A DNA stretch of 64,000 bases from JBPYCR01 sp051846915 (GTDB lineage Bacteria; Bacillota; Bacilli; Bacillales; Amphibacillaceae), in the NCBI RefSeq assembly GCF_051846915.1, contig NZ_JBPYCR010000013.1:14149-78148 (forward strand), given 5' to 3'. The position numbers and the translations under genes were made by a program. The notes beneath the pieces are model-generated. The model ran no database searches and had not been told where the DNA came from. It saw only the letters and a program-made list of their open reading frames with translations. Positions 54,319 to 62,611 of this stretch are shown one piece after another. Positions within the stretch are counted from its first letter, which is position 1, and every line of letters begins with the position of its first letter.

Positions 54319-54573
54319 GTGCAAAGAAACCGAATAAGTAGCGTAAATCTAAAAAGTGTGGTGAATTTTATGGCAGTAGCAATAGAATTGACTGGCATGG
54401 CAAATTATAAATGTATAGAAGAAATGGATAAGTCATTGTTGCACCTTTCTAATCAAATTCGTTTAATGGATCAGAAAATAACAACTACGATTGAAAATGA
54501 AATCGTCTATGACTATGATAACCAATATAAAAACATTCAAGAACTAAAAGCAATGATTAATAAATTTGAATAG
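54319..54573 (+). CDS. Small protein of unknown function
   Basis: About 84 residues, soluble, with a predicted helical C-terminal half (MDKSLLHLSNQIRLMDQKI). I do not recognise the family. AAGGAG (54310-54315) is only 3 nt before the GTG at 54319, so an ATG at 54370 (67 residues) is also possible. It lies alone between recU (divergent) and yppE, and ends at a terminator, which supports a real gene. Confidence 0.55.
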   Translation: MQRNRISSVNLKSVVNFMAVAIELTGMANYKCIEEMDKSLLHLSNQIRLMDQKITTTIENEIVYDYDNQYKNIQELKAMINKFE

Positions 54574-54590
54574 ACTTTTCATTTTTCTTT

Positions 54591-54622
54591 AATGCCTATT
54601 TTATAAATAGGTATTATTTTTT
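54591..54622 (+). terminator. Terminator of the small unknown gene
   Basis: AATGCCTATTT (54591-54601) pairs with AAATAGGTATT (54605-54615), one G-T pair, 3-nt loop, then ATTTTTT. Confidence 0.85.
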
Positions 54623-54729
54623 GTGTTTAGGTGAGGGTGAGCATTGATATTGCAGTCTTCAAAATGTAGTATATGCATCTGCGACAACCGAGTTTGACTG
54701 TACCCATGTTCGTTTGATGGTGCATATTT

Positions 54730-54775
54730 CATACGCAAAGTAGTCTCGTCGAGCGCTTGCGCTATCCTTATTTAA
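54730..54775 (-). repeat. Fragment of the GC-rich repeat end
   Basis: GAGCGCTTGCGCTATCCTTA resembles the left end of the R1 family read on the other strand (AGGGCGCTTGCGCTTTTCTTA in R2). The preceding 90 bp are not clearly related. Probably a remnant. Confidence 0.4.
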
Positions 54776-54818
54776 AATGGTACATTTAAAGCAATAGTAA
54801 AAGTAAGGCGGGTTATGT

Positions 54819-55187
54819 ATGTCCGAATTAAAAAAAATGACAGAACAACTTCAGGTTGAACTAGAACAGTTAAAACTCCGGTATGAAAAGGGTGAAAAAC
54901 CGGAAAGTAAGAACGACAAGCAGTTTTTTCTTGCAATGAAGGAAAAAACGACACCAATATATAATCTTCTGGAAGAGTGGGAGAGTGCAGCACTTCAAGC
55001 AACAAAACAAAGAATAATAAAGGTACATCCCCAACAAATTAATTCCACAAAAGAAAATGTGGAAATGATCATATTACATAGTTATTATGTAGATGAAAGA
55101 CGCAAAAGGTATATGGAGCTGAACCATTCATGCTCTTACATTTTTAATCAGTTACTGAACGAATTACGAGAGAGGAGCTCGTCATGA
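54819..55187 (+). CDS. yppE: DUF1798 protein YppE
   Basis: 122-residue all-helical protein; the patterns MTEQLQVELEQ, WESAALQA, IIKVHPQQI and the central ENVEMIILHSYYVDERRKRY match DUF1798 (B. subtilis YppE). Function unknown. AAGGCGGG precedes the ATG. Its stop codon overlaps the cdd start (ATGA). Confidence 0.82.
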   Translation: MSELKKMTEQLQVELEQLKLRYEKGEKPESKNDKQFFLAMKEKTTPIYNLLEEWESAALQATKQRIIKVHPQQINSTKENVEMIILHSYYVDERRKRYMELNHSCSYIFNQLLNELRERSSS

Positions 55188-55579
55188 AGGGGAAATTAAT
55201 AAAAGAAGCAGAAAGGGTAAGAATGCGCGCCCATGTGCCTTATTCCAATTTTGCAGTAGGTGCCGCTGTTCTAACTAAAAATGGAAACATCTTTACGGGA
55301 TGCAATATTGAAAACGCAGCATATCCCGCTACTTGCTGTGCAGAGAGAGTAGCCATGTTTAATGCAATAGCAAATGGGGAATCGAAATTTGATCAGCTTG
55401 CAGTTATAGCGGATACAAAACGACCAGTGCCTCCATGCGGAATTTGCCGACAAGTAATGAGTGAGTTCTTTGATGAAGACGTTCAAATACATCTAGCTAA
55501 TTTGCACGGTGAAATAAAAACAATTTCTATGGGAAAGCTTTTGCCTTTTGCTTTTGTATCAGAAGATATGGATGTATGA
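55184..55579 (+). CDS. cdd: Cytidine deaminase
   Basis: Zinc enzyme that deaminates cytidine and deoxycytidine; 131 residues, the usual short tetrameric form. Zinc ligands and acid: C52-A-E54 and P84-C85-x2-C88. YSNFAVGAAV and GCNIENAAYPATCCAERVA are typical. Translation is coupled to yppE. In B. subtilis cdd lies next to era, so this is either a moved gene or a second copy. Confidence 0.94.
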   Translation: MKGKLIKEAERVRMRAHVPYSNFAVGAAVLTKNGNIFTGCNIENAAYPATCCAERVAMFNAIANGESKFDQLAVIADTKRPVPPCGICRQVMSEFFDEDVQIHLANLHGEIKTISMGKLLPFAFVSEDMDV

Positions 55580-55597
55580 AAAGAATGACTTATTTTC

Positions 55598-55624
55598 AAG
55601 AAGCAGTTTTCAGCTTCTTTTTTT
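55598..55624 (+). terminator. Terminator of yppE-cdd
   Basis: AAGAAGC / GCTTCTT with an 8-nt loop and a long T run. Confidence 0.85.
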
Positions 55625-55733
55625 ATGCTATAATGTTAGTTAGCATTTGGTATAAAATAAACGTATACTAAAATTAGTTGATAATATAATGAATCGATGT
55701 TAATTTATTAATAATGAGTTTGAGGTGAATAAC

Positions 55734-56039
55734 GTGAATTTCGATCAAATCCAGTTAACAAATAAAGATATTCTTGAAAAAGAATTTAAAGTTGCTATGC
55801 GTGGGTATAAACAAGAAGAAGTTGATGAATTTCTTGACACAATAATAAAGGACTATAATGCATTTCAACAACACATTGAGAGATTAACACAGGAAAATGA
55901 AAGACTTAGGAAAAATTCAGAACATACGAGGCCGAGGGCGACTAACCATAATCATCAGGTAAATTATGATGTGTTAAAAAGATTGTCCAATTTAGAGAAA
56001 ACCGTTTTTGGAAAAAAATATGCCGATATTGATTCATGA
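55734..56039 (+). CDS. gpsB: Cell cycle protein GpsB
   Basis: DivIVA-like coiled-coil protein that shuttles PBP1 between side wall and septum. 101 residues: N-terminal lipid/PBP-binding domain (ILEKEFKVAMRGYKQEEVDEFLD), coiled coil to about 65, and a C-terminal trimer domain (YDVLKRLSNLEKTVFG). The GTG at 55734 has TGAGGTGA 5 nt upstream; the GTG at 55725 overlaps that site. Its PBP1 partner ponA lies 2 kb away. A TATAAT lies inside an ATGCTA / TAGCAT repeat near 55626-55645. Confidence 0.94.
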   Translation: MNFDQIQLTNKDILEKEFKVAMRGYKQEEVDEFLDTIIKDYNAFQQHIERLTQENERLRKNSEHTRPRATNHNHQVNYDVLKRLSNLEKTVFGKKYADIDS

Positions 56040-56110
56040 ATGTATGATTAGATCAAATCCTCTATATAGATAGTTCCCTGGATTTTACTAATGAACGAAT
56101 AGGGTATTTA

Positions 56111-56119
56111 TGTTATAAT
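56111..56119 (+). promoter_or_regulatory. Extended -10 promoter of rnpB
   Basis: TGTTATAAT (extended -10) ends 12 nt before the 5' end of the RNase P RNA; no clear -35, as common with extended -10 sites. Confidence 0.6.
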
Positions 56120-56131
56120 ATTATATGTGAT

Positions 56132-56519
56132 GTTGAATACTTACGTAATCGCTGCACGGTAATACGTGTTGAGGAAAGTCCATGCTCACACAAACTGAGA
56201 TGTTTGTAGTGTTCATGCTTGACGAAATCATAAGTCAAGGTAACCATTATGGTTAACGGCAGGCATCCCTCCTACGTCCTTTGATATGGAGGAAGCCTTG
56301 AAAGTGCCACAGTGACGAAACCGATTTGGAAACAAGTCGGGTGGAACGGGTAAACCCCATGAGTGAGCAACCCAAACAATGGTAGGGGCACCCTTGATTA
56401 GGGAAATCAACCGAAAAAGGGACAAGATTTCTTGTAGATAAATGATTATGTCCGGCGTACAAGGCTGACCACCGTTATTGAGTACAATGGAACAGAACAT
56501 GGCTTATCAAGTATTCAAC
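56132..56519 (+). ncRNA. rnpB: RNase P RNA, Bacillus type B
   Basis: Catalytic RNA that trims the 5' leader of tRNA precursors. Conserved landmarks in order: AATCGCTGCA, GAGGAAAGTCCATGCTC (P3/P4 region), AGTGTTCATG and CATAAG, ACGGCAGG, GAAAGTGCCACAGTGACGAA, GTAAACCCC, GAGCAACCCAAA, GTAGGGG, and GGAACA-AACATGGCTTA near the end. The outer helix is GTTGAATACTT with AAGTATTCAAC. About 388 nt, the usual size. Its place after gpsB matches B. subtilis. Confidence 0.97.
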
Positions 56520-56531
56520 GGTCTTCGAGAG

Positions 56532-56570
56532 AACTTATTTAGTAGTGTAAACTGTTAAATAAGTTTTTTT
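56532..56570 (+). terminator. Terminator of rnpB
   Basis: AACTTATTTA (56532-56541) pairs with TAAATAAGTT (56556-56565), followed by seven T. Confidence 0.88.
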
Positions 56571-56656
56571 GTATTAAAGAGGTAAATAATAATTGGTTAA
56601 ATGGCAAGCAATTATGCTAAACTGATACTACCATTTTATTTTGAGAGGGAATTTTT

Positions 56657-57787
56657 ATGACTCAATCAATAACATTAATTGCAACAGCAGCTATGGGGCT
56701 AGAATCTGTTGTAGCGAATGAAGTAAAAGAATTAGGGTATCAACCAACCGTTGCTAATGGGAAAATCGTTTTTGACGCACCTGTGTCAGCCATCCCTCGG
56801 TGTAATTTATGGTTGCGCACCGCGGATCGGTTAAAAGTACATGTAGGGGAATTCGAAGCAACGACATTTGATGAACTTTTTGAGGCTACGAAAGCCTTGC
56901 CATGGGAAAATGTCATTAGCGAGGATGGACAATTCCCTGTATCAGGGAAATCACAAAAATCTACTTTGTACAGTGTTCCGGATTGCCAGGCGATCGTAAA
57001 AAAAGCGATCGTTGAGCGACTTAAGCTTAAATATGGACTTGCCTCCAGAATGCCGGAGACAGGAGCGCTATTTAAAGTTGAAGTTGCTATAAATAAAGAT
57101 ATCGCCACGTTGACCCTTGATACTTCAGGTGTTGGATTACATAAAAGAGGTTATCGAACAGGGCAAGGGGATGCACCATTAAAGGAGACGCTCGCAGCAG
57201 CGTTAGTATCACTTACAAATTGGAATCCAAACGAAGCATTGATTGACCCTTTTTGCGGTTCAGGAACAATTGCTATTGAAGCAGCGTTGATTGGCCAAAA
57301 TGTCGCACCGGGATTCAATCGAGAATTTGCCTCTGAAAATTGGAGCTTTATAAATACTAAAATGTGGGAACAAGCTTTGGAAGAAGCGGAAGATTTAGCG
57401 AACTATGATCAGGAACTTCATATTATTGGTTCTGATATCGACCACCAGATGGTTAGTATAGCAAAAGCAAACGCCATGGAAGCAGGGTTGGGAGATCTTA
57501 TTGAATGGAAGCAAATGCAAGTAAGCGACCTGTCCTTAAAGCAAAAAAACGGATATATTATCGGTAATCCACCATATGGCTTACGTATTGGTGATAAAAA
57601 AGAAATAACGAAGATGTATCAGTCATTAGGCAAAATTATCGCAGAAAACCCAACTTGGAGTATGTATATACTAACGGCATTTGAAGATTTTGAGAAATGT
57701 ATCGGAAAAAAGCCAACAAAAAAAAGAAAATTGTTTAATGGTTTTATTCGAACCGATTATTATCAATATTTTGGAAATAAAATTTAA
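56657..57787 (+). CDS. ypsC: THUMP-domain rRNA methyltransferase YpsC (RlmL type)
   Basis: Probable 23S rRNA guanine N2-methyltransferase. 376 residues: ferredoxin-like N-terminus and THUMP domain (about 1-155), then a Rossmann methyltransferase domain (about 165-376) with SAM motif DPFCGSGTIAIEA and catalytic motif NPPYG (about 302). It follows rnpB as in B. subtilis. GAGAGGGA precedes the ATG. Confidence 0.93.
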   Translation: MTQSITLIATAAMGLESVVANEVKELGYQPTVANGKIVFDAPVSAIPRCNLWLRTADRLKVHVGEFEATTFDELFEATKALPWENVISEDGQFPVSGKSQKSTLYSVPDCQAIVKKAIVERLKLKYGLASRMPETGALFKVEVAINKDIATLTLDTSGVGLHKRGYRTGQGDAPLKETLAAALVSLTNWNPNEALIDPFCGSGTIAIEAALIGQNVAPGFNREFASENWSFINTKMWEQALEEAEDLANYDQELHIIGSDIDHQMVSIAKANAMEAGLGDLIEWKQMQVSDLSLKQKNGYIIGNPPYGLRIGDKKEITKMYQSLGKIIAENPTWSMYILTAFEDFEKCIGKKPTKKRKLFNGFIRTDYYQYFGNKI

Positions 57788-57800
57788 GTAATATAGTGAA

Positions 57801-57860
57801 ATAAGCTCCACCAGCCAACGAATTTATACTAATCTAAAGGCTTAAGGGGAGCTTATCTTT
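57801..57860. terminator. Possible terminator between ypsC and sco
   Basis: ATAAGCTCC (57801-57809) pairs with GGAGCTTAT (57848-57856), then TCTTTT. The loop is long (38 nt), so confidence is moderate; the two genes converge here. Confidence 0.5.
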
Positions 57861-57878
57861 TATCACGATTCTTGTTCG

Positions 57879-58466
57879 TTAATTAATCGAGCTCATTATT
57901 CTTCTATATACTTTGTCACGGTCAAACCCATTACCCATTGCAAACTTTTCAGTTAAGTTATTATTTTCATCGATAAAATAAGTGAAAGTGGAATGAATGA
58001 TATCACCGGTTCCCGGATCACGATACATAAATCCTAATGAATCGGCAATTTTTTTCGTATCCTCTTCCGAACCCCTGATGAATGTCCATCCATCATCAGG
58101 GGAGGTAACTTCGAACCGGCTTGCATAATCCGCGAGCACTTCTTGTGTATCATAACTTGGATCAATAGTTATCGTAATAAACTCCACTTGATCGCCAAAT
58201 ACCCCTTCATTTTCAAGCGAATTACGCAATTTTGACATTTCCAATGTTGTTACTGGACAAACGTCCGGGCAATTCGTATACATAAATTCGACTAATCGTG
58301 CTTTTTCAGGTTCATTGTCAAACGTATATGCTTCTTCAAATATTGTTTCCATAACAATGTCAGATGGTAACTCAGCATTGCTCGGTCTGACTACTTGTAA
58401 ATAAAATATTCCTGCCGAAATACCTAATACGAGCAAAATTCCAAATGTGATGTATATTTTTTTCAC
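57879..58466 (-). CDS. sco: SCO1/SenC copper chaperone for cytochrome oxidase
   Basis: Membrane-anchored thioredoxin-fold protein that helps build the CuA centre of subunit II. 195 residues: membrane helix (about 5-24), copper ligands C66-x3-C70 in NCPDVC, and H158. The start is a GTG after GGAGGAAAG; the longer frame to 58481 contains that site and was rejected. It lies downstream of cbaDBA on the same strand, which fits a role in that oxidase. The promoter-like end of R3 and a hairpin (58507-58541) precede it. Confidence 0.93.
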   Translation of the reverse strand: MKKIYITFGILLVLGISAGIFYLQVVRPSNAELPSDIVMETIFEEAYTFDNEPEKARLVEFMYTNCPDVCPVTTLEMSKLRNSLENEGVFGDQVEFITITIDPSYDTQEVLADYASRFEVTSPDDGWTFIRGSEEDTKKIADSLGFMYRDPGTGDIIHSTFTYFIDENNNLTEKFAMGNGFDRDKVYRRIMSSIN

Positions 58467-58554
58467 GTAACTTTCCTCCATTTCAGACCTGTATCACTGA
58501 AAATAGAAGAGGGGGAAGGTTATTTTTTCCCTCCTCTTTTTGAGTAGGTCAGAA

Positions 58555-58582
58555 AGTATAAAATTTTGTGCATAGCTGTCTA
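58555..58582 (-). promoter_or_regulatory. Outward-facing promoter-like end of repeat R3, reading into sco
   Basis: On the minus strand: TAGACA (58577-58582), 16 nt, TATACT (58555-58560). It points at sco, which starts 89 bp away. Same arrangement as R1 before ypdA. Confidence 0.5.
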
Positions 58583-58843
58583 GCTTCGACATACAGGATG
58601 TTCTAGTGCAGGCGTAGCCACAGGACGTGGCGTTCTAAGCCTGCTAGCCCAGAAACTAGGCGACTTCCTGCAGCGTCTTGCGATAAAGAAGACTTGCCGA
58701 TGGCTTTAGCCAGAGGCTTAGTCGCCCTTATGCCCTTGGGTGAAAGTCATCATCGATTCGCGTGCTCATCGTGATTCCTTTATCTTAGTTGCTTCAGTCC
58801 AGTCGCTACGTTTCTAGGCAGGGCGCTAGCGCTTTTCTTTACA
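58556..58843 (-). repeat. GC-rich dispersed repeat, copy R3
   Basis: About 290 bp, reverse orientation to R1. Over long stretches it matches R1 almost base for base, including GATAAAGGAATCA, CACCCAAGGGCATAAGGGCG, GGCAAGTCTTCTTTATCGCA and GAAGCTAGACAGCTATGCAC. It lacks the R1 segment with the GCAAA hairpins. It fills most of the 435-bp gap between sco and cbaA. Just beyond it (about 58847-58895) is a decayed stretch like the R2 core (CTTAAGCAATAA). Confidence 0.88.
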
Positions 58844-58901
58844 TAGAGATCTTAAGCAATAAATGCTTGTGCCCAAAAACTCGATTTTGATTACTAATTT
58901 T

Positions 58902-60551
58902 TTACCATAATTTAAAACCAGGTGATCCCGGAGGTGCATTTTGAATGATATCGATAAATGGTATGGTATAGGCGAATAAAATAAGAGCCACCGTGACACC
59001 AATCCATAACTTCCAATTTTCAAGCACTTTAGGAGTAGTGCCTGAGCTTTCAGAAACTTCTGCGATTGGGAATTCTTGCTTTCCTTTAGGAGCAAAGAAT
59101 GCTAAGTTGATAAATACGACTAACATGATAATCATGCCAATAAATAAAATCGATCCTCCGACCGCCTGTGCTACTTGGTAGCTTCCCCAAGCCGCAGTAT
59201 CAGCATTTCCTGCATACTCTGAGTAAGCGGAACGACGCGGTCCACCTAACAAACCTTGCCAATGCATTGCACCGGACATAATTGCCATCCCTACAGACCA
59301 GACAGCTGTTTGGATAATGCCCCATTTATTCATTTTAGCCGTTAATTTACGACCCGTCACGGAAGGAATCAACCAATAAGCGATTCCAAAGAACGTTAAC
59401 ATTACAGATGTAGCCGCTGTTAAATGAAAGTGCCCCGTTACCCAAATGGTGTTGTGCACAACTTGGTTCATCTGATTGGATGCATTAATGATTCCACCGG
59501 CACCACCTGGAATAAACCAGACCATTCCGATAAACGGTGCAAGAAAGCGTACATCTTTCCAAGGCATTTTTTTAACCCAGCCAAATAACCCTTTTCCACC
59601 AAGTTCACGACCTCTTGCCTCAAATGTAGCGAACAGAGAAAAAGCAGTCATTAATGATGGAATAACAACTAGAAATGTTAAAACAACTTGGATATACTTC
59701 CAGAACGGATCAATACCGGGTTCTGTTAGCTGGTGGTGAAAGCCTACCGGAATGGAAAACAAAAGCAATAAAATAAATGACAAACGTGCGAGAGAATCAG
59801 AGAAAATCTTTCCTCCGATAATTTTGGGCATAATGGCATACCACATCATATATGCAGGTAAAAGCCAGAAATAAACAAGCGGGTGCCCGAAATACCAGAA
59901 TAATGTCCGACTTACTAAAACGTCAATCGAATCTGTAAACCCTAAAGACCACGGAATGAATTGTAACAAAACGGTTGCTGCAACACCCAATGTTGCAATT
60001 TGCCACATTAACATTGTAATAACTGCCATATAGCTTAGTAATGGTGTCCGCTCACCCTTGTTTTCTTTTCTCCATCTGGCATGTCGTTTAAAGATAATAA
60101 AGCCAACAATCCAGCTACCTATAATAACGAGGGTCAATCCAATATAAAATCCCGGATGGGCCATCAATGGCGCATAGAATGTATATAGTACAGACGCTTC
60201 GTTCAATAATATGAAAATCGTAGTAAGTATAACCCCGGCCGTCATCATCCAAAAACCAATCCAACCAGTTTTACGTTCAAAAGAATTATATCCGCCGGTT
60301 GTTTTGCTTTGGGCGGCAAGCATAAAGCCTAAAATGAAAAATGTAGTTAAAACAAGACCAAGAACGACACCATGTACGGTTAAAATTTGATAGTATCCGA
60401 TTCCGAACGGCAAAGTAAATTTGCCAGATCGCTCCAATGTTTGTAATAATCCGCAGCTTGCACCGACAAATAGCGCAGCAAATGCGACATACATATGGGC
60501 CATCGTCAGTTTAGCATCACTCGTTTGAATACTTCTAATTGATTTCATCAT
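58902..60551 (-). CDS. cbaA: ba3-type cytochrome c oxidase subunit I
   Basis: Catalytic subunit of a B-family heme-copper oxidase, reducing oxygen with electrons from cytochrome c. 549 residues, about 13 membrane helices. Family marks: MAHMYVAFAALFVGASCG near the start, HGVVLGLVLTTFF, the copper histidine block FGHPLVYFWLLPAYMMWY, FHHQLTEPGI, and the heme block VTGHFHLTAATSVML. The ATG overlaps the cbaB stop region. It lacks the K/D-channel layout of A-type oxidases, as expected for B-type. Confidence 0.94.
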   Translation of the reverse strand: MMKSIRSIQTSDAKLTMAHMYVAFAALFVGASCGLLQTLERSGKFTLPFGIGYYQILTVHGVVLGLVLTTFFILGFMLAAQSKTTGGYNSFERKTGWIGFWMMTAGVILTTIFILLNEASVLYTFYAPLMAHPGFYIGLTLVIIGSWIVGFIIFKRHARWRKENKGERTPLLSYMAVITMLMWQIATLGVAATVLLQFIPWSLGFTDSIDVLVSRTLFWYFGHPLVYFWLLPAYMMWYAIMPKIIGGKIFSDSLARLSFILLLLFSIPVGFHHQLTEPGIDPFWKYIQVVLTFLVVIPSLMTAFSLFATFEARGRELGGKGLFGWVKKMPWKDVRFLAPFIGMVWFIPGGAGGIINASNQMNQVVHNTIWVTGHFHLTAATSVMLTFFGIAYWLIPSVTGRKLTAKMNKWGIIQTAVWSVGMAIMSGAMHWQGLLGGPRRSAYSEYAGNADTAAWGSYQVAQAVGGSILFIGMIIMLVVFINLAFFAPKGKQEFPIAEVSESSGTTPKVLENWKLWIGVTVALILFAYTIPFIDIIQNAPPGSPGFKLW

Positions 60552-61033
60552 TATTCGATCACCTCAATCGTAGCTGCCATTAACTGGTGGCCAACGCCAC
60601 AATATTCATTGCAAACTAACGTAAATTTTCCTTCGTTTTTAAATGTGTTTGTATATGTGCTGATATACCCTGGTTCAAGCATCATATTGACGTTTGTTCC
60701 AGCGAGTTCAAAGCCATGTACAACATCTTTTGTCGTTACATTAAAATGAACAGTTGCTCCTTTTGGAATTTGTACAACTTTATCATCCGTTCCAACATCG
60801 TAATTAAAAGCTGAAGCAACAATCGTTAGTTGATACTCATTGTCTCCGATTTGTTTTAAGCCAGGGTCATCAAAGGGCTCTGTTTCATCTACTTTTTCTG
60901 GATCAAGTGTCACCGCACAGCTTGGCGGTTGATTTCCCATATAAAAAGCACTGATTCCAACTACTACGAGAAATACTAATAACGTACCAGTACCGAATAT
61001 TAACCATATTTTTTCGTACTTATGCATATTCAT
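60551..61033 (-). CDS. cbaB: ba3-type cytochrome c oxidase subunit II (CuA)
   Basis: 160 residues: one membrane helix (about 12-30) and an external cupredoxin domain. The CuA site is CNEYCGVGHQLM (C-x3-C-x3-H-x2-M) with the upstream histidine in VVHGFELAG. Takes electrons from cytochrome c to CbaA. GGGAG lies upstream of the ATG; cbaA begins in its stop region (coupled). Confidence 0.95.
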   Translation of the reverse strand: MNMHKYEKIWLIFGTGTLLVFLVVVGISAFYMGNQPPSCAVTLDPEKVDETEPFDDPGLKQIGDNEYQLTIVASAFNYDVGTDDKVVQIPKGATVHFNVTTKDVVHGFELAGTNVNMMLEPGYISTYTNTFKNEGKFTLVCNEYCGVGHQLMAATIEVIE

Positions 61034-61054
61034 TTGTAAGTTTCTCCCTTCCTG

Positions 61055-61210
61055 CTAACGTGATAAAAATAAAGCCCATACGCCTATCCAACTAACGATT
61101 AAAAATCCTCCCAACAACATGACAGAAACAAAAGTACCTTTAAAAGAATGTTCTTTCGAATCTTCATCTTTCATTGGTTGTTGTTTTTGCGTTTGCTCGA
61201 CTTTTGCCAT
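61055..61210 (-). CDS. cbaD: ba3-type oxidase small subunit IIa
   Basis: 51-residue protein too short for usual gene filters. It has a polar N-terminus rich in Gln/Lys/Glu (MAKVEQTQKQQ), the block HSFKGTF, and one membrane helix (about 27-49). Position directly before cbaB, size and helix match subunit IIa of B-type oxidases (as in Thermus ba3), which supplies a helix missing from subunit II. A strong AAAGGAG lies 8 nt before the ATG, and the frame ends TAG 22 bp before cbaB. Confidence 0.85.
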   Translation of the reverse strand: MAKVEQTQKQQPMKDEDSKEHSFKGTFVSVMLLGGFLIVSWIGVWALFLSR

Positions 61211-61512
61211 GCATAATCACTCCTTTCATTGATTGAGTAGCTGTTTTTAATAAATATAATTGCTGTGACAATCCAATTGAACAGACAATCTAAAATTAAT
61301 ATTTAGCATGTTGTTCTATTTTCATCATACACAATTCAATCCTGAAATTGAGCAGATTCCATAACGATTCACAATTTGTTCAATAACGCGTGAAGACAGG
61401 ATTGCCGTGGTTTTACAAACCTTTTCGTTTAAAAAGAATGTGAAGGAAATGTGGCCATTTGGAGGATAATTTTTGAAGACGAGCACATACTAGCTAAAAA
61501 AAGGTGAATAAA
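61211..61512. other. Divergent intergenic region, cbaDBA and bpsA
   Basis: About 300 bp, AT-rich. On the minus strand there is a TATGAT-like -10 near 61325 and a TTGTGAA half-site near 61370, but no convincing -35 or full operator. No gene or structured RNA recognised. Confidence 0.4.
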
Positions 61513-62607
61513 ATGGCTTATATTTCTTCAGTTGGGTTAGGGATTCCGGATTACAAAATGAAACAGCAGCAAGTAAAACAATTAGTTCAAAAGATTTTTC
61601 CGTCAATGAATAGAGAAGTGGATAAATTAATGCCCGTCTTTGATAATGCCATGATCAATGAAAGACAGTTTGCCGCAAATGCAGATTGGCTTCAGAAAGA
61701 TCATGATTTCAAAGAGAAAAATGATTTGTATTTACAAGTGGCTAAAAACAAGTCATTGGAAGCGACCGATCATTGTTTAACAAACGAGGAATTACTGTCG
61801 AAAGATATTCCTTATGAAGCCGTTGATATGCTTATGTTTATTTCGAGTACAGGGATTGCCACTCCTTCCTTGGACGCACATTTAATCACCGAAAGGGATT
61901 TTAGGGAAGACGTCATACGAATGCCACTATGGGGGCTTGGCTGTGCCGGGGGAGCGATCGGTCTATCAAGAGCAAGTGAGTGGATCCGGGCGAATAAATC
62001 GAAAACCGCGCTTGTAATATGTTGTGAACTTTGTAGTTTAACATTTCAAAAAGATGATAAAAGCATGGGTAATTTAGTAGGGACTGCTTTATTTGGTGAT
62101 GGTATTGCAGCCGTATTATTGATTGGTGAAGAATCCAAATATGTTGAACATCAAAAATATCAGGTCCCCAAAATAATTAAATCCAGTTCTTTTACGAAAA
62201 AAAACAGTATTGACATTATGGGGTGGGATGTCAGAAACAGCGGGTTTGCAGTAATCTTTTCGAAACGGATTCCCGGATTGGTTAAAACGATATGGAAGGA
62301 ACATTTATTTCGATTTTTTAAGGAAGAAAAAATAGATCCATCTATGTTTTCTACATATATTGCCCATCCTGGAGGTACAAAGGTGTTAGAGGCTATGGAA
62401 GCTGTATTAAGTGTTTCCAAACATCAATTTATCCATTCGTATGACGTGTTACGTAACCACGGTAATATGTCATCCGCAACAGTTTTTTATGTTTTATACG
62501 AGTGGTTAACCGCACAAGCTAAAACACAGAGTAAATCGCCAAGCATAATCAGTGCCCTAGGTCCAGGATTTAGTTCTGAATTGGCCTTGGTGGAATGGGG
62601 GGAATGA
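61513..62607 (+). CDS. bpsA: Type III polyketide synthase (alkylpyrone synthase)
   Basis: Chalcone/stilbene synthase-like enzyme. 364 residues with the catalytic triad C144 (GLGCAGGA), H285 (AHPGG) and N318 (NHGNMS). In B. subtilis BpsA makes triketide and tetraketide alkylpyrones from long-chain acyl-CoA. AAAAGGTGA lies 7 nt before the ATG. bpsB follows 4 bp after the stop. Confidence 0.93.
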   Translation: MAYISSVGLGIPDYKMKQQQVKQLVQKIFPSMNREVDKLMPVFDNAMINERQFAANADWLQKDHDFKEKNDLYLQVAKNKSLEATDHCLTNEELLSKDIPYEAVDMLMFISSTGIATPSLDAHLITERDFREDVIRMPLWGLGCAGGAIGLSRASEWIRANKSKTALVICCELCSLTFQKDDKSMGNLVGTALFGDGIAAVLLIGEESKYVEHQKYQVPKIIKSSSFTKKNSIDIMGWDVRNSGFAVIFSKRIPGLVKTIWKEHLFRFFKEEKIDPSMFSTYIAHPGGTKVLEAMEAVLSVSKHQFIHSYDVLRNHGNMSSATVFYVLYEWLTAQAKTQSKSPSIISALGPGFSSELALVEWGE

Positions 62608-62611
62608 ATAG

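Noticed and set aside
56228..56500. Minus-strand frames of 69-90 residues
   Set aside because: They are antisense to the RNase P RNA, whose conserved landmarks explain the sequence.
61360..61385. Rex- or FNR-like operator before cbaD
   Set aside because: Only one half-site (TTGTGAA) is present; the second half does not match.
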